Assembly: GCA_964392725.1 (NCBI GenBank)
Contig: CAYMPW010000005.1
Span: 1 to 64,000, forward strand
Length of the DNA: 64,000 nt
Reading direction: 5' to 3'
Source of the DNA: CAYMPW01 sp964392725
GTDB lineage: Archaea > Thermoplasmatota > Thermoplasmata > Methanomassiliicoccales > Methanomethylophilaceae
Part shown: in pieces, positions 48,444 through 57,929 of the stretch
How positions within the stretch are numbered: position 1 is the first letter of the stretch
How the letters are laid out: each line of letters begins with the position of its first letter
Made by a program: the position numbers and the translations under genes
Notes under the pieces: generated by a model
The model's input: only the letters and a program-made list of their open reading frames with translations
Databases searched by the model: none
Told to the model about the DNA's origin: nothing

Positions 48444-49682
48444 ATGAAAGATTATTCATATTTGCATTTGGGAGAAAATCCAGATATAGACAACAATGTT
48501 GTTTGTAAATATAGAGTTACGACAGAGTTGCCAATGGAAAAAGCTGCAGAAGCAATTGCAGCAGAGCAATCTACAGGCACGTGGACCGGAATCGCTACAC
48601 TTAACGATACAGTTTTCGATAAATACGGTGCAAAGGTAACATCAATTAATGGAGATATTGTGGAAATCGCATTCCCTTCAGAAGATTTTAGTATTGAAGT
48701 TGGAGCAGTACCTCAGATTCTAAGTGTAATCGCAGGAAATCTTTTCGGATTGGAATCCATCGGAAAACTCAGACTCGAAGATGTTAGTTTCCCACGTAGT
48801 ATGTGTGAGATGTTCAAAGGACCTAGGTTCGGAGCGGATGGTATCAGAACATTACTCGACCGTCCGGATAAACCACTCGTAGGAACGATTGTTAAACCAA
48901 AAATCGGAATGTCTCCCAAAGATACTGCAAAATACGTATATGATGCAGGATCAGGTGGACTTACAAACAGTAAAGATGATGAAACATTGGTCGATCAGGC
49001 TTTTTGTCCCATAGAAGACCGTACAAAATTGGTCGCAGAGTCTTTGGATAAATTAAAAGAAGAAGGCCATTTGATGCTTCACGCAATCAATATCAGTACG
49101 TCCGGTCATCAGATTGTAGAACTTGCAGAAAAGGTTCAGGAATGGGGAGCTAAGCAGATTATGGTCGATGTACTTACATGTGGATTCGGGGCTGTTCAAG
49201 CTCTCGCAGAAGATTCTGCAATTAAAGTCCCTATTCATGTTCACAGAACAATGCATGGGGCAATGACACGTGATCCTTTGCATGGAATTTCCATGCTCCC
49301 AATTACGAAGATTGTTCGTATGTGTGGTGGTGATGCATTGCACATCGGAACACTTGGTGTTGGAAAGATGAGTGGAGCCAAATCCGAAGGTCTTGCAAAT
49401 CTTGATGCTTGTTTGAGCACAGATTATATTCACAAAACAGTTATGCCTGTTTGTTCCGGCGGAGTATATCCTGGAATGATTGGAAGCATGGTCAAAGTAT
49501 CGGGAACAAATGTTCAAATTCAGGCAGGAGGCGGCGTGGCCGGCCATCCTGAAGGTGTTGTTAACGGTGCAAGAGCCATGTGTCAGGCAGTTGACGCAGC
49601 ATATGAAAACACAGATGTTGAAAAATATGCGGAAACACATCACGAACTTAAATTAGCATTAGACAAGTGGGGAATTAAATGA
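48444..49682 (+). CDS. rbcL: Archaeal (form III-like) RuBisCO large subunit
   Basis: Fixes CO2 onto ribulose 1,5-bisphosphate to give two 3-phosphoglycerate, here in nucleoside salvage rather than a Calvin cycle. The 412-residue protein keeps K151-P-K153, the carbamate K177-D-D-E180, H-R-T-M-H near 273, H-I-G near 317 and the S-G-G phosphate site near 356. Unusual: the residues before the carbamate lysine read G-G-L-T-N-S instead of G-G-x-D-F-x. AAGGGGG precedes ATG 48444, one base after the isomerase stop. It overlaps deoA by 4 nt. Confidence 0.92.
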   Translation: MKDYSYLHLGENPDIDNNVVCKYRVTTELPMEKAAEAIAAEQSTGTWTGIATLNDTVFDKYGAKVTSINGDIVEIAFPSEDFSIEVGAVPQILSVIAGNLFGLESIGKLRLEDVSFPRSMCEMFKGPRFGADGIRTLLDRPDKPLVGTIVKPKIGMSPKDTAKYVYDAGSGGLTNSKDDETLVDQAFCPIEDRTKLVAESLDKLKEEGHLMLHAINISTSGHQIVELAEKVQEWGAKQIMVDVLTCGFGAVQALAEDSAIKVPIHVHRTMHGAMTRDPLHGISMLPITKIVRMCGGDALHIGTLGVGKMSGAKSEGLANLDACLSTDYIHKTVMPVCSGGVYPGMIGSMVKVSGTNVQIQAGGGVAGHPEGVVNGARAMCQAVDAAYENTDVEKYAETHHELKLALDKWGIK

Positions 49683-51193
49683 AGTTAATTGTAAAAACCT
49701 GGGATTTGGAGTCTAGAGAACCCATAGGCCTAATACACGAAAAAGATGCAATCGAACTCGGAATCAAAGAAGGGGAAAGAGTTCGTATAGATACAAAGAT
49801 ACCAATGACGATTTTATCGTCTATTTCAGACACCTTGTTGAATCCTGGAGAAATTCATCTTCCAGAATATATCCTGAAAAAGGTAGGTATGGTAGATGGT
49901 CAGGAAATTAACGTAGTATTTTCGGCAAAACCAGATTCTGTTCGTAACATTCGTAAAAAAATGGACGGAGAAAAACTTACACGTGATGAAATACACGATA
50001 TTGTTTTCGATATTTTAGATGCACAACTTTCGAAAATTGAAGTTTCAGCATGGTTAACTTCGTTGTACATAAACGGAATGGACACAGAAGAAATAGCGAA
50101 CTTTACACAATCTATCGTGGATACAGGAGATAGAATTTTGTTTGACCGTTCACCTGTATTTGATTTCCATAGTGTTGGTGGAGTTCCTGGAAATAAAATT
50201 ACACCTATTGTTGTTTCAATTGTAGCAGCAGCAGGACTCATGCTTCCAAAAACATCATCACGTGCAATTAGTAGCGCATGTGGAACATCTGATTTTGTAG
50301 AAACATTTTGTGATGTTGAATTGGATGCAGAAAGACTTAAGGAAATTGCTGAAGAGGTGGGAGGTGTTTTCGCATGGGGAGGATCTATGAATCTTGCGCC
50401 GGTTGATGACATGGTAATCAAAGTTGAATATCCTCTCGGAATTAATCCACATGCACAGATGATGGCATCAATCATGGCTAAGAAAATGGCCATAGGTGCG
50501 ACACATCTTCTCATTGATATTCCAACGGGTGCGGGAACAAAAATCGAATCAATCGAGGTTGCACGCTCATATGCAAAAGATTTCATGGAAATCGGAGAAT
50601 TACTTGGAATTCACGTAGAATGTGCAATTACATACGCAGATCAGCCCGTGGGTGTAGCAATCGGACCCAATATCGAAGCAAGAGAATGCATCCGTGTTCT
50701 TGAAGGAGACGATCACCCTTCAAGTGTTATAGAAAAAGCTTGCGACTTGGCAGGAATCATCCTTGAGATGGGAGGAATACCAAACGGTTCAGAAGAAGCT
50801 CATAGAATTTTGAAATCCGGAGAGGCTTACAAGAAATTCATGGAAATTGTTGTGGCGCAGGGCGGAAGATCCGACCTTAAGTCCGAAGATCTGAAACCTG
50901 GAAAATACAAGGAAGAAATCGTGGCACAATCCTCAGGTTATGTCCGTAATGTGAACAATAAAGATTTAGTATCCATCGCAAGGGCTGCAGGCGCCCCCGC
51001 TGATAAAGGAGCAGGTTTGATGCTCTTAGCAAAGAAGGGTCAAAGAGTCGAGAAAGGAGACGTTCTTATTCAGATTTATGCAGATAATGAGGCCAAATGT
51101 AAACGTGCAAAAGATTCTGCAATCAAGATGAAACCCGTAGGTATCGAAGGAATGCTAATCAAAAGATGTTCAGCACCCTCGGTGAGGAATTGA
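49679..51193 (+). CDS. deoA: AMP phosphorylase
   Basis: Phosphorolyses AMP (and CMP/UMP) to base and ribose 1,5-bisphosphate. The 504-residue protein has the extra N-terminal domain (about 1-85) of the archaeal enzyme and then the thymidine-phosphorylase core with D-F-H-S-V-G-G-V-P-G-N-K near 161-172, the K-T-S-S-R-A-I-S-S-A-C-G-T segment near 190-202 and a C-terminal barrel-sandwich region. It is third in the isomerase-RuBisCO-phosphorylase set, which together turns AMP ribose into 3-phosphoglycerate. Confidence 0.95.
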   Translation: MKLIVKTWDLESREPIGLIHEKDAIELGIKEGERVRIDTKIPMTILSSISDTLLNPGEIHLPEYILKKVGMVDGQEINVVFSAKPDSVRNIRKKMDGEKLTRDEIHDIVFDILDAQLSKIEVSAWLTSLYINGMDTEEIANFTQSIVDTGDRILFDRSPVFDFHSVGGVPGNKITPIVVSIVAAAGLMLPKTSSRAISSACGTSDFVETFCDVELDAERLKEIAEEVGGVFAWGGSMNLAPVDDMVIKVEYPLGINPHAQMMASIMAKKMAIGATHLLIDIPTGAGTKIESIEVARSYAKDFMEIGELLGIHVECAITYADQPVGVAIGPNIEARECIRVLEGDDHPSSVIEKACDLAGIILEMGGIPNGSEEAHRILKSGEAYKKFMEIVVAQGGRSDLKSEDLKPGKYKEEIVAQSSGYVRNVNNKDLVSIARAAGAPADKGAGLMLLAKKGQRVEKGDVLIQIYADNEAKCKRAKDSAIKMKPVGIEGMLIKRCSAPSVRN

Positions 51194-51978
51194 AAACCTT
51201 TTGTTTCACAATTGATTTGGACAGAGATGTGAACGTAGAAGTTCCAAACGAGCTTGCAGCGGGATCTCTCAGCCGGGGCGGCAATAGCCTTCCCCGGTTC
51301 GAATCTACTTTTATGGGATTATCTCTTTTATCGGATTTATTGGATGATATTGGAATTAAAGCAACATATTTCGCAGAAGGTAGAACTTTAGAAAAGATGT
51401 CTGATGTTTCAGGATTATCGGGTCACGAAGTGGGGGTTCATGGTTATGATCATGAAAATCTTACAAATCTTTCAGAAGATGAAATATACTCCATCGTATC
51501 AAAAACCGCAGGTATTGTATTTGACAAAGTTGGATATCATCCAAAGTGTTTCCGTGCACCATATATGAATTCTTCAGATTCTGTTCTAAAAGCAATTTCG
51601 CGTGCAGGTTTCTCTGTAGATTCTTCAGAGTATTCTGAGCTTTCCGATAATGTTCAACCTTATGAAATATATCCTGGAATAATAGAAGTTCCAGTTACAG
51701 AAGGTAAAGATATCAACGGTAAGAAAATTGCCGCATATCTCTGGCCAATGCATGAAAATAAACGCATTCCCGAAGATTATGTCAACATGGCAAATGAAAT
51801 AAAATCCGGTGTTTTTGTTTTAGCAACACATACCTGGCACATTACAGAATCTAGATCTTCTGGTTATTTTAACAAAGAAAATTTGTCTAGAAATTTGGAT
51901 GCTGTTTCAGAAGTTCTTTCAGGCATACTGGATGCAGGTTTCGTTCCGATGACACTGTCAGAATTAACATCGAAATAA
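51166..51978 (+). CDS. Polysaccharide deacetylase family protein (NodB fold)
   Basis: A 270-residue hydrolase with the T-I-D-L-D metal/catalytic segment near 15-19, H-G-Y-D-H near 87-91 and R-A-P-Y near 124. No signal peptide is seen, so it acts inside the cell or by another route; its substrate is not known. ATG 51166 overlaps deoA by 28 bp; TTG 51190 (TTGA overlap) would give 262 residues and is also plausible. The last gene of the AMP operon, but no functional link to it is obvious. Confidence 0.82.
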   Translation: MFSTLGEELKTFCFTIDLDRDVNVEVPNELAAGSLSRGGNSLPRFESTFMGLSLLSDLLDDIGIKATYFAEGRTLEKMSDVSGLSGHEVGVHGYDHENLTNLSEDEIYSIVSKTAGIVFDKVGYHPKCFRAPYMNSSDSVLKAISRAGFSVDSSEYSELSDNVQPYEIYPGIIEVPVTEGKDINGKKIAAYLWPMHENKRIPEDYVNMANEIKSGVFVLATHTWHITESRSSGYFNKENLSRNLDAVSEVLSGILDAGFVPMTLSELTSK

Positions 51979-52046
51979 ACTCGGTTTCCTTACTTTTATA
52001 GTTTATTTTATATATTCTCGCACCTTCTTTTGGTCAGTGGATTACA

Positions 52047-52925
52047 ATGACTGCCCAGTTAATACTTGGTAAAGATGTTTCGGAAGAAATTTATGGTGAA
52101 CTGAGAACAAAAATCGACACTTTAAAGTCAAAAGGTGTAACACCTGGATTAGCGGTTGTGTTAGTCGGTGAAGATCCTGCTTCTCAAGTTTATGTTCGCA
52201 TGAAAGGAAAGAAATGCGAAGAACTCGGTATGCATTCGGTAACAATTGTATTGCCTGAATCCACAACACAAGAAGAACTCTTGAAAGTCGTCGGAGATTT
52301 AAATGCCGACAAATCCATTCATGGATTCTTAGTTCAATTGCCTCTTCCAAAACAGATCGATGAAGAGACAATAATCAATGCAATCGATTCAAACAAAGAT
52401 GTTGACTGTTTCCATCCAATAAATGTCGGAAAAATGTTGGTCGGTGAACCAAATTATCTTCCTGCCACTCCTGCAGGGGTTCAACAAATGCTTATCAGAT
52501 CCAATGTTGAAACATCTGGTAAACATGTAGTCGTCGTAGGAAGAAGTAACATCGTTGGAAAACCAATGGCCGCTATGATGATTCAAAAAGGTATAGGTGC
52601 AGATTCTACAGTTACGGTCGTCCACTCTCGTACCAAAAATCTCCCAGAAATAACACGTCAGGCAGACATCCTTATTGTTGCAATCGGCAAGCCTTGTTTT
52701 GTTACCGCCGATATGGTAAAAGAAGGTGCAGTTGTAATCGATGTTGGTACAAATAGAATAGAAGATGCAACACATCCTAAAGGTTCAAGACTTGTAGGGG
52801 ATGTTGATTTCGAGAATGTAAAAGAAATTGCATCTGCAATAACTCCTGTTCCAGGAGGAGTAGGCCCTATGACAATATGCATGCTTATGGCAAACACTGT
52901 CAAATCAGCAGAAAATTCAATTTAA
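52047..52925 (+). CDS. folD: Bifunctional methylene-tetrahydrofolate dehydrogenase/cyclohydrolase
   Basis: Interconverts 5,10-methylene and 10-formyl tetrahydrofolate. The 292-residue protein has Y-V-R-M-K-G-K-K (catalytic lysine region near 49-56), Q-L-P-L-P near 96-100, G-R-S-N-I-V-G-K-P near 164-172 and the final T-P-V-P-G-G-V-G-P-M-T. Folate carriers in a methanogen point to separate pools from methanopterin. It can supply the formyl donor for PurH at 33.5 kb. First gene of a five-gene run; TATA-like TTTATATATT lies about 30-40 nt upstream. Confidence 0.96.
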   Translation: MTAQLILGKDVSEEIYGELRTKIDTLKSKGVTPGLAVVLVGEDPASQVYVRMKGKKCEELGMHSVTIVLPESTTQEELLKVVGDLNADKSIHGFLVQLPLPKQIDEETIINAIDSNKDVDCFHPINVGKMLVGEPNYLPATPAGVQQMLIRSNVETSGKHVVVVGRSNIVGKPMAAMMIQKGIGADSTVTVVHSRTKNLPEITRQADILIVAIGKPCFVTADMVKEGAVVIDVGTNRIEDATHPKGSRLVGDVDFENVKEIASAITPVPGGVGPMTICMLMANTVKSAENSI

Positions 52926-52940
52926 TCACCGGGTGAAAAA

Positions 52941-53582
52941 ATGATCAGAGAATGTAGCGAACACGGTTATTTCCGTGATGAAGAATGCCCATACTGTGGA
53001 GAAGAAGGAAAATTCCTTATGAGCGACTATGAAGTGGAAAAGCTTGGAAGAACTTTGGCAGGTGTCTTGAGACATGGTCGTTTTGAATTGGATATGGATG
53101 AACAAGGATTCGTGGATATTCGTGATATTGTATCTGCAACTAAGTCTCAGAATTCACGTATGGCTTGGCTCAGACCTCATCACGTAGAAGCACTTGTGGA
53201 TACAGATTCTAAAGGCAGGTATCAGATTAGTGGATCTGAGATGAGAGCTACATATGGTCACACAATTCCTTTGGAACTTAATTTGCCTACAGACGGTATT
53301 CCGGAAGATTTGTATTATCCAACAACTCCTGAAGAAATGGACATTATTCTTGAAGTTGGAATTATGCCATCAGATAGATCCATGGTCCATCTTTCAAGAA
53401 CATACAACGATGCATATTCAGCAGGTTCTGTTCGTGTAGAAGAACCAATAATCCTTGCAGTAGATACAGATGCATGCATAGCAGCAGGATATGAAATCGG
53501 TCGTGCTGCAAGAACAGTATTCCTTTGCAAAAAAGTTCCTGCAGAGTGTCTTAGAGAAGCACACGAAGAAGAAGGTGAATGA
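52941..53582 (+). CDS. kptA: RNA 2'-phosphotransferase KptA/Tpt1
   Basis: Removes a 2'-phosphate from RNA using NAD. The 213-residue protein begins with a small zinc ribbon (C-x(3)-G-Y-F..C-P-Y-C-G, about 4-20), then the L-R-H-G and H-V-x-A-L-V-type segments of the winged-helix half, and the NAD-binding half with A-T-Y-G-H near 104 and H-L-S-R-T near 153. Archaea lack the yeast-type splicing that leaves 2'-phosphates, so its target is unclear. GGTGA ribosome site; next gene abuts. Confidence 0.87.
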   Translation: MIRECSEHGYFRDEECPYCGEEGKFLMSDYEVEKLGRTLAGVLRHGRFELDMDEQGFVDIRDIVSATKSQNSRMAWLRPHHVEALVDTDSKGRYQISGSEMRATYGHTIPLELNLPTDGIPEDLYYPTTPEEMDIILEVGIMPSDRSMVHLSRTYNDAYSAGSVRVEEPIILAVDTDACIAAGYEIGRAARTVFLCKKVPAECLREAHEEEGE

Positions 53583-54533
53583 ATGGTTCAAATTTTAAGA
53601 CCAGACCAAGTAACAGAAAAATTCGGAAAGCACTTCTGTCAGGGGTACTTCACACTTGTCGATGAGAAGAACGGTGTGGCCCAGATTGTAGAACAATGTA
53701 TTTCTAGAGGCCCCATTGAATGGGATATCGTTAATCGTAAACGTACAGGCGGAGTTCTTAGAAACATTCGTATGGATGGAACCACCGTAATTATGGATAC
53801 AATCATTGGTGAAGAACCTTTGAACTTTGGCCCCGTATCTTCGGAACTTGGAGGACAGGGTATAAGCGCTCTTCTTGTAGAGGGAGATAGAGTAAGAACC
53901 AAATGGTCCGGATTGGCTGGAGCTAGTGTCGGTGTCGGTGCATGTATTGCACAGGGAAAAGGGGTTATCGAAACCGTATATCCCGATGAAATTAAAATCG
54001 GTGGAGCTCATAGAATTTCTGTTGAAATTGTTACGCATAAAATGGTTCGTGTAATGATAGGAATCGATGACACCGATACAAAAGAAAAGGGCGCTACATG
54101 GTCTACAGCACTGAAGCTTGGAAGACAGTGTCCAATAGGAATATTCCTTGATCATAAAATTATTCAACTTAATCCAAAAGTTCCAAACAAAACAACTAAT
54201 TGTTGTTCCACCGGAATTTCTTTCGCTGTAAAAGAAGACGAAGTAGATTCCCTGATCGAATACTGTAAGAATTACATTAAAGAAAATTCATATTCGGATG
54301 ATGCTGTTATGACGGTTCTTGTAGGTCTTCGTGTTCCTAAAGAGTTGGAAGAATTCGGATGGAGTGCAAAGAGTGTTATTTACACAATTGATGATGCAAT
54401 ATCTGTTGCAGAAAGAAATGGTGTAAAAATCATCAACGTCACCGGAGACAAAGGAACAATCGGTGCAGTTGCAGCACTTGGATGTTTTGATTTAGGTTTA
54501 AAATCCGCAGGCGTACCTGAAGATTTTGAGTGA
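53583..54533 (+). CDS. Methanogenesis marker protein 11
   Basis: A 316-residue protein matching marker 11, a family known almost only from methanogens and related archaea. Its middle has the G-I-D-D-T-D-T-K-E-K-G-A-T-W-S-T segment (about 159-174) shared with the DUF1743/TiaS-type domain that in TiaS binds ATP, so it may be an RNA- or cofactor-modifying enzyme; the actual function is unknown. The start directly follows the kptA stop. The end overlaps the frame of uppS only if a TTG is used; the chosen uppS ATG lies 4 nt after its stop. Confidence 0.88.
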   Translation: MVQILRPDQVTEKFGKHFCQGYFTLVDEKNGVAQIVEQCISRGPIEWDIVNRKRTGGVLRNIRMDGTTVIMDTIIGEEPLNFGPVSSELGGQGISALLVEGDRVRTKWSGLAGASVGVGACIAQGKGVIETVYPDEIKIGGAHRISVEIVTHKMVRVMIGIDDTDTKEKGATWSTALKLGRQCPIGIFLDHKIIQLNPKVPNKTTNCCSTGISFAVKEDEVDSLIEYCKNYIKENSYSDDAVMTVLVGLRVPKELEEFGWSAKSVIYTIDDAISVAERNGVKIINVTGDKGTIGAVAALGCFDLGLKSAGVPEDFE

Positions 54534-54537
54534 TGTC

Positions 54538-55317
54538 ATGGAAATACCTAAAATCATTTCCGATACAGCCTATTCGGCTTATGAATCCCAATTAGAAAAA
54601 GAAGTTTTTTCAGATCAGATGCCCTATCATTTGGCAATCATAATGGATGGAAACCGCAGATATGCGGCGGAAGTTCTGCAAGCAGATCCAAGGGAGGGAC
54701 ATATAAAGGGACGTATGAAGCTTGAAGAGGTATTGGATTGGTGCATTAGGTCCAACATCCGCATGCTCACAGTATATGCTTTTTCAACCGAGAATTTCAA
54801 CAGGGAACCCGATGAAGTCGATTTCCTGATGGATTTGATCGCAAAGACCTTGGTAGAATTGGCAGACGACGAAAGAGTACACGAAAACAAAGTAAAAGTC
54901 TCTTTAATCGGGAATATGGAGTCACTTCCGGACTCGGTTATCGAGGCCAAAAATTATGCTTATGAAAAAACAAAAGGATATTCTGATTACACTCTGAATA
55001 TGGCAGTTGCATACGGTGGCCGTCAGGAAATTATTGCGGCAGTTCGTGAAATTGCCCGTAAAACAAAAACCGGAGAAATCGAATTGGAAGACATAGACGA
55101 AAGCATGTTTTCAAATCACATGTATTTGTCGGATATGCCCGACCCGGACTTGGTTCTGAGAACTTCGGGTGAAATCAGAATTTCTAACTTCCTTTTATGG
55201 CAAATCGCATATTCGGAACTGTATTTTACAGATGTTTATTGGCCAGGATTTAGATACATTGATTTCTTGAGGGCTATTAGGTCATACCAACAGCGTACAA
55301 GACGTCACGGAGCCTAA
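54538..55317 (+). CDS. uppS: Isoprenyl diphosphate (cis-prenyl) transferase
   Basis: Builds long cis-polyprenyl diphosphates, precursors of the dolichol-type lipid carriers used in archaeal glycosylation. The 259-residue protein has I-M-D-G-N-R-R near 36-42, Y-A-F-S-T-E-N-F near 79-86, the Y-G-G-R-Q-E-I segment near 161-167 and the C-terminal D-P-D-L-V-L-R-T-S-G-E-x-R-I-S-N-F block. ATG 54538 is preferred to the in-frame TTG 54526. It lies within the folD-to-radical-SAM run. Confidence 0.93.
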   Translation: MEIPKIISDTAYSAYESQLEKEVFSDQMPYHLAIIMDGNRRYAAEVLQADPREGHIKGRMKLEEVLDWCIRSNIRMLTVYAFSTENFNREPDEVDFLMDLIAKTLVELADDERVHENKVKVSLIGNMESLPDSVIEAKNYAYEKTKGYSDYTLNMAVAYGGRQEIIAAVREIARKTKTGEIELEDIDESMFSNHMYLSDMPDPDLVLRTSGEIRISNFLLWQIAYSELYFTDVYWPGFRYIDFLRAIRSYQQRTRRHGA

Positions 55318-55321
55318 TCCA

Positions 55322-57040
55322 ATGAAATCCGATATAATATTCATGCACGCACCTAGCGTATACGACTTCAGAAAGAAACCTATATTCTACGGTCCCGTAA
55401 GCGATGTGATTCCCTCATCTCCCGTGTTTGAAATGTATCCTGTAGGATTCATGACAATTTCTTCACATTTGGAAGCTGCGGGTTTCCGTACAAGAATCGT
55501 AAACATTGCGGTTCAGATGCTTCAGAGCAAAACATTCGACGTAGAACGTAGAATAGAAAAGCTTGATGCAGACGTCTTTGCAATCGATTTACATTGGATG
55601 CCCCATGTTCATGGAGCTTTAGAGTTAGCAAAGCTCGTTAAACACTATCACCCCGATTCTAAAGTGGAGATGGGGGGATTTACCTCCTCATACTTCTATG
55701 AAGAGCTTATTCAAAGACCAGAAGTAGATTTTATTATGCGTGGGGACACAACTGAAGTTCCCACCGTTCAACTTATGGAAACTTTATCCAAAGGAGGAGA
55801 TTTATCCGCGGTACCGAATCTTGTATGGAAAGATTCTGACGGAAAGGTACACGATAACGGCTTAACATATTTGGAAGAAGATTTGGACAACATAATGTTT
55901 GATTATGGTTGTATGATTAAAAACACCATGAAAAACATGGATATCAAAGGTGCTTTGCCTTGGCTTGGATGGGATAAATTACCATTAACATCTGTATTCA
56001 CAGTTCGTGGTTGTTCTCTTAATTGTGCAGAATGTGGAGGGTCCCATTATGCTAACGGAAAGGTTGCTTGTAGGAAAAAACCTGCATATAGAAGTCCTGA
56101 AAAATTAGCAGAAGATTTGGACATCATTCAAAGTTATCTCAACACCCCAATATTCATAGTGGGAGATTTGCGCCAGCAAAGTTTGGATTATGCAGATCGT
56201 TTCTTCAAAGAAGCAAAAGAGCGCGGTATTGACAATCATGTCATAATCGAACTTTTCAAGCCTGCAAACGCAGAATATTTCAAAAAAATCGATTCTACGT
56301 TTGGTGGATGGAGCATAGAATATTCTCCGGATTCTCATGATGAAGAAGTTCGTATGGCGTTGGGTAAAGGCTACGACAACAAGTCAATAGAATCCACAGT
56401 TGAATCCGCATTCAAAAACGGATGCGACCGCATGGATTTATTCTATATGACGGGACTTCCGTTCCAAAGTAAAGAATCTGCATTAAACAGTGCAAAAGCA
56501 TCCAAATCATTATGGAACCTTGTTGATAAAGACGATCATCTTTTCATTTATAACGCACCTTTTGCACCGTTTGTTGATCCCGGAAGCAGAGCATTTGAAA
56601 ATCCTGAAAAATGGGGATACAAATTCTTTGCTAGAACTTTGGAAGAGCACAGACAGCTTTTGGATAATCCATCTTGGAAATTGGTTTTGTCATACGAAAC
56701 AAATCTCATGACTCGTGATGACATCGCCGAAGTTTCATATGATGCTGCAATCGAATTGGCAAGAATGGAATTCGAGTGCGGACGCACATCGGAAGAGACA
56801 TTCAAATCCCGTACTGCACGTACCGAATCTGCAAGATCCTTCATGCACAAAGTCGACGACATTATGAAGATTTCTGACGAAGAAGAACGCACTGCAAGGC
56901 TTTGGGCAAACAAAGAAGAAGGCGAAAATCTGATGCTTTCAACAGTTTGCGATAAGACTGATTTGGATTGGCAAACAGGTTCAATTTGGTCGAATGCACC
57001 TCGCGTTGCAATGGGTCTTTTGAAGAGTTTTGTACGCTGA
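55322..57040 (+). CDS. Cobalamin-binding-fold radical SAM enzyme, possibly the Ta0216-type family
   Basis: A 572-residue protein with an N-terminal B12-binding-like Rossmann domain (about 1-145, G-P-V-S-D-V-I-P near 24-31) and a radical SAM domain starting near 220 with the cluster motif C-S-L-N-C-A-E-C (C-x3-C-x2-C). The C-terminal 150 residues are helical and charged. It resembles a Thermoplasmata group named after Ta0216 (my recollection, not checked). The product is unknown; linkage to marker 11 suggests a methanogen-related modification or cofactor, by inference only. Confidence 0.82.
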   Translation: MKSDIIFMHAPSVYDFRKKPIFYGPVSDVIPSSPVFEMYPVGFMTISSHLEAAGFRTRIVNIAVQMLQSKTFDVERRIEKLDADVFAIDLHWMPHVHGALELAKLVKHYHPDSKVEMGGFTSSYFYEELIQRPEVDFIMRGDTTEVPTVQLMETLSKGGDLSAVPNLVWKDSDGKVHDNGLTYLEEDLDNIMFDYGCMIKNTMKNMDIKGALPWLGWDKLPLTSVFTVRGCSLNCAECGGSHYANGKVACRKKPAYRSPEKLAEDLDIIQSYLNTPIFIVGDLRQQSLDYADRFFKEAKERGIDNHVIIELFKPANAEYFKKIDSTFGGWSIEYSPDSHDEEVRMALGKGYDNKSIESTVESAFKNGCDRMDLFYMTGLPFQSKESALNSAKASKSLWNLVDKDDHLFIYNAPFAPFVDPGSRAFENPEKWGYKFFARTLEEHRQLLDNPSWKLVLSYETNLMTRDDIAEVSYDAAIELARMEFECGRTSEETFKSRTARTESARSFMHKVDDIMKISDEEERTARLWANKEEGENLMLSTVCDKTDLDWQTGSIWSNAPRVAMGLLKSFVR

Positions 57041-57089
57041 TTTTTGCGTGTCCCTATTATAGGTATTATAATAGTATGTAGAAAGGGCG

Positions 57090-57899
57090 TCAATTCTTCT
57101 TTGACATTTCTCTTGAGCGCTCGGTTCCGGTCTGAACGGCTGCTATTATCGCAGACCTTAATCCAAGGTCTTCCAATACGCGAACACCCTCAATCGTGGT
57201 TCCGCCTGGAGAGCACACGCTGTCTTTCAAGTCGTCGGGATGTCTTCCTGTTTCAAGAACTGTTTTGGCAGCACCCAACATGGTCTGTGCTGCGAGCTTA
57301 ATCGCATCTTCTCTGCGGAGTCCACAAAGCACGCCCCCGTCTGCCATAGCGTCTATAATCATATACATGTATGCAGGAGGGCTACCGCAAAGGCCCGTAA
57401 TTGCATCGAGATCCTTTTCTTCGACTTCAATCGCAAGACCTACAGCACTCAATACACGAGATATGAGTTCAACATCTGTATTTTTCACATTAGTTCCTTT
57501 TGAAAAACCCGAAACGCCCTCCAAAACCATGCAACAATGGTTGGGCATAACCCTCAAAATTCTGCAGTCTGGCACATATGATTCTAAGGTAGAAATTTGG
57601 AGTCCTGCAACCATGCTCAAAAGGAGGTGATTGGCACCTAAATTCATACCTTTTTCAGCAAAAAGCCCAGAAACCTGCGCGGGTTTTACCGCAAGTACGA
57701 GAAAATCGGTTTTTTCGACGACTTCTGCGGCAGTGGCGTATACCTTAATGCCGGATTCAGAAGCAACAAGTTCTCTTGTAGCTGCACTTGGAGCACATGC
57801 GATAACTTCGTCTTTTTCAAAAACACCTTTGGCGAGTATCCCGTCAATCATGGCGCGCGCCATTTGTCCTGCGCCGAGGAAGCCGATTTTTGCTGTCAT
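57090..57899 (-). CDS. proC: Pyrroline-5-carboxylate reductase
   Basis: Final step of proline synthesis, reducing pyrroline-5-carboxylate with NAD(P)H. The 269-residue protein starts with the G-F-L-G-A-G-Q-M-A nucleotide loop at 6-14, has V-L-A-V-K-P near 68, V-M-P-N near 117 and the C-terminal G-S-P-P-A-Y and C-S-P-G-G-T-T signature near 232. It faces the radical SAM gene tail to tail and the fpo operon head to head. In pyrrolysine-using methanogens a related reductase is not part of Pyl synthesis, so an ordinary proline role is assumed. Confidence 0.94.
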   Translation of the reverse strand: MTAKIGFLGAGQMARAMIDGILAKGVFEKDEVIACAPSAATRELVASESGIKVYATAAEVVEKTDFLVLAVKPAQVSGLFAEKGMNLGANHLLLSMVAGLQISTLESYVPDCRILRVMPNHCCMVLEGVSGFSKGTNVKNTDVELISRVLSAVGLAIEVEEKDLDAITGLCGSPPAYMYMIIDAMADGGVLCGLRREDAIKLAAQTMLGAAKTVLETGRHPDDLKDSVCSPGGTTIEGVRVLEDLGLRSAIIAAVQTGTERSREMSKKN

Positions 57900-57929
57900 G
57901 GTTTTTACCGCACCTATATTGGCCTTTTT

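Noticed and set aside
49053..49643. A 196-codon Cys/His/Asn-rich frame opposite RuBisCO
   Set aside because: Shadow of conserved RuBisCO codons; composition (CCATGC-type runs) explains the cysteines and no upstream promoter is seen.
51281..51310. A T-loop-like sequence (GGTTCGAATC) suggesting a tRNA
   Set aside because: The flanking bases do not form a 5-bp T stem, no acceptor or anticodon arm can be drawn around it, and it lies inside the in-frame start of the deacetylase gene.
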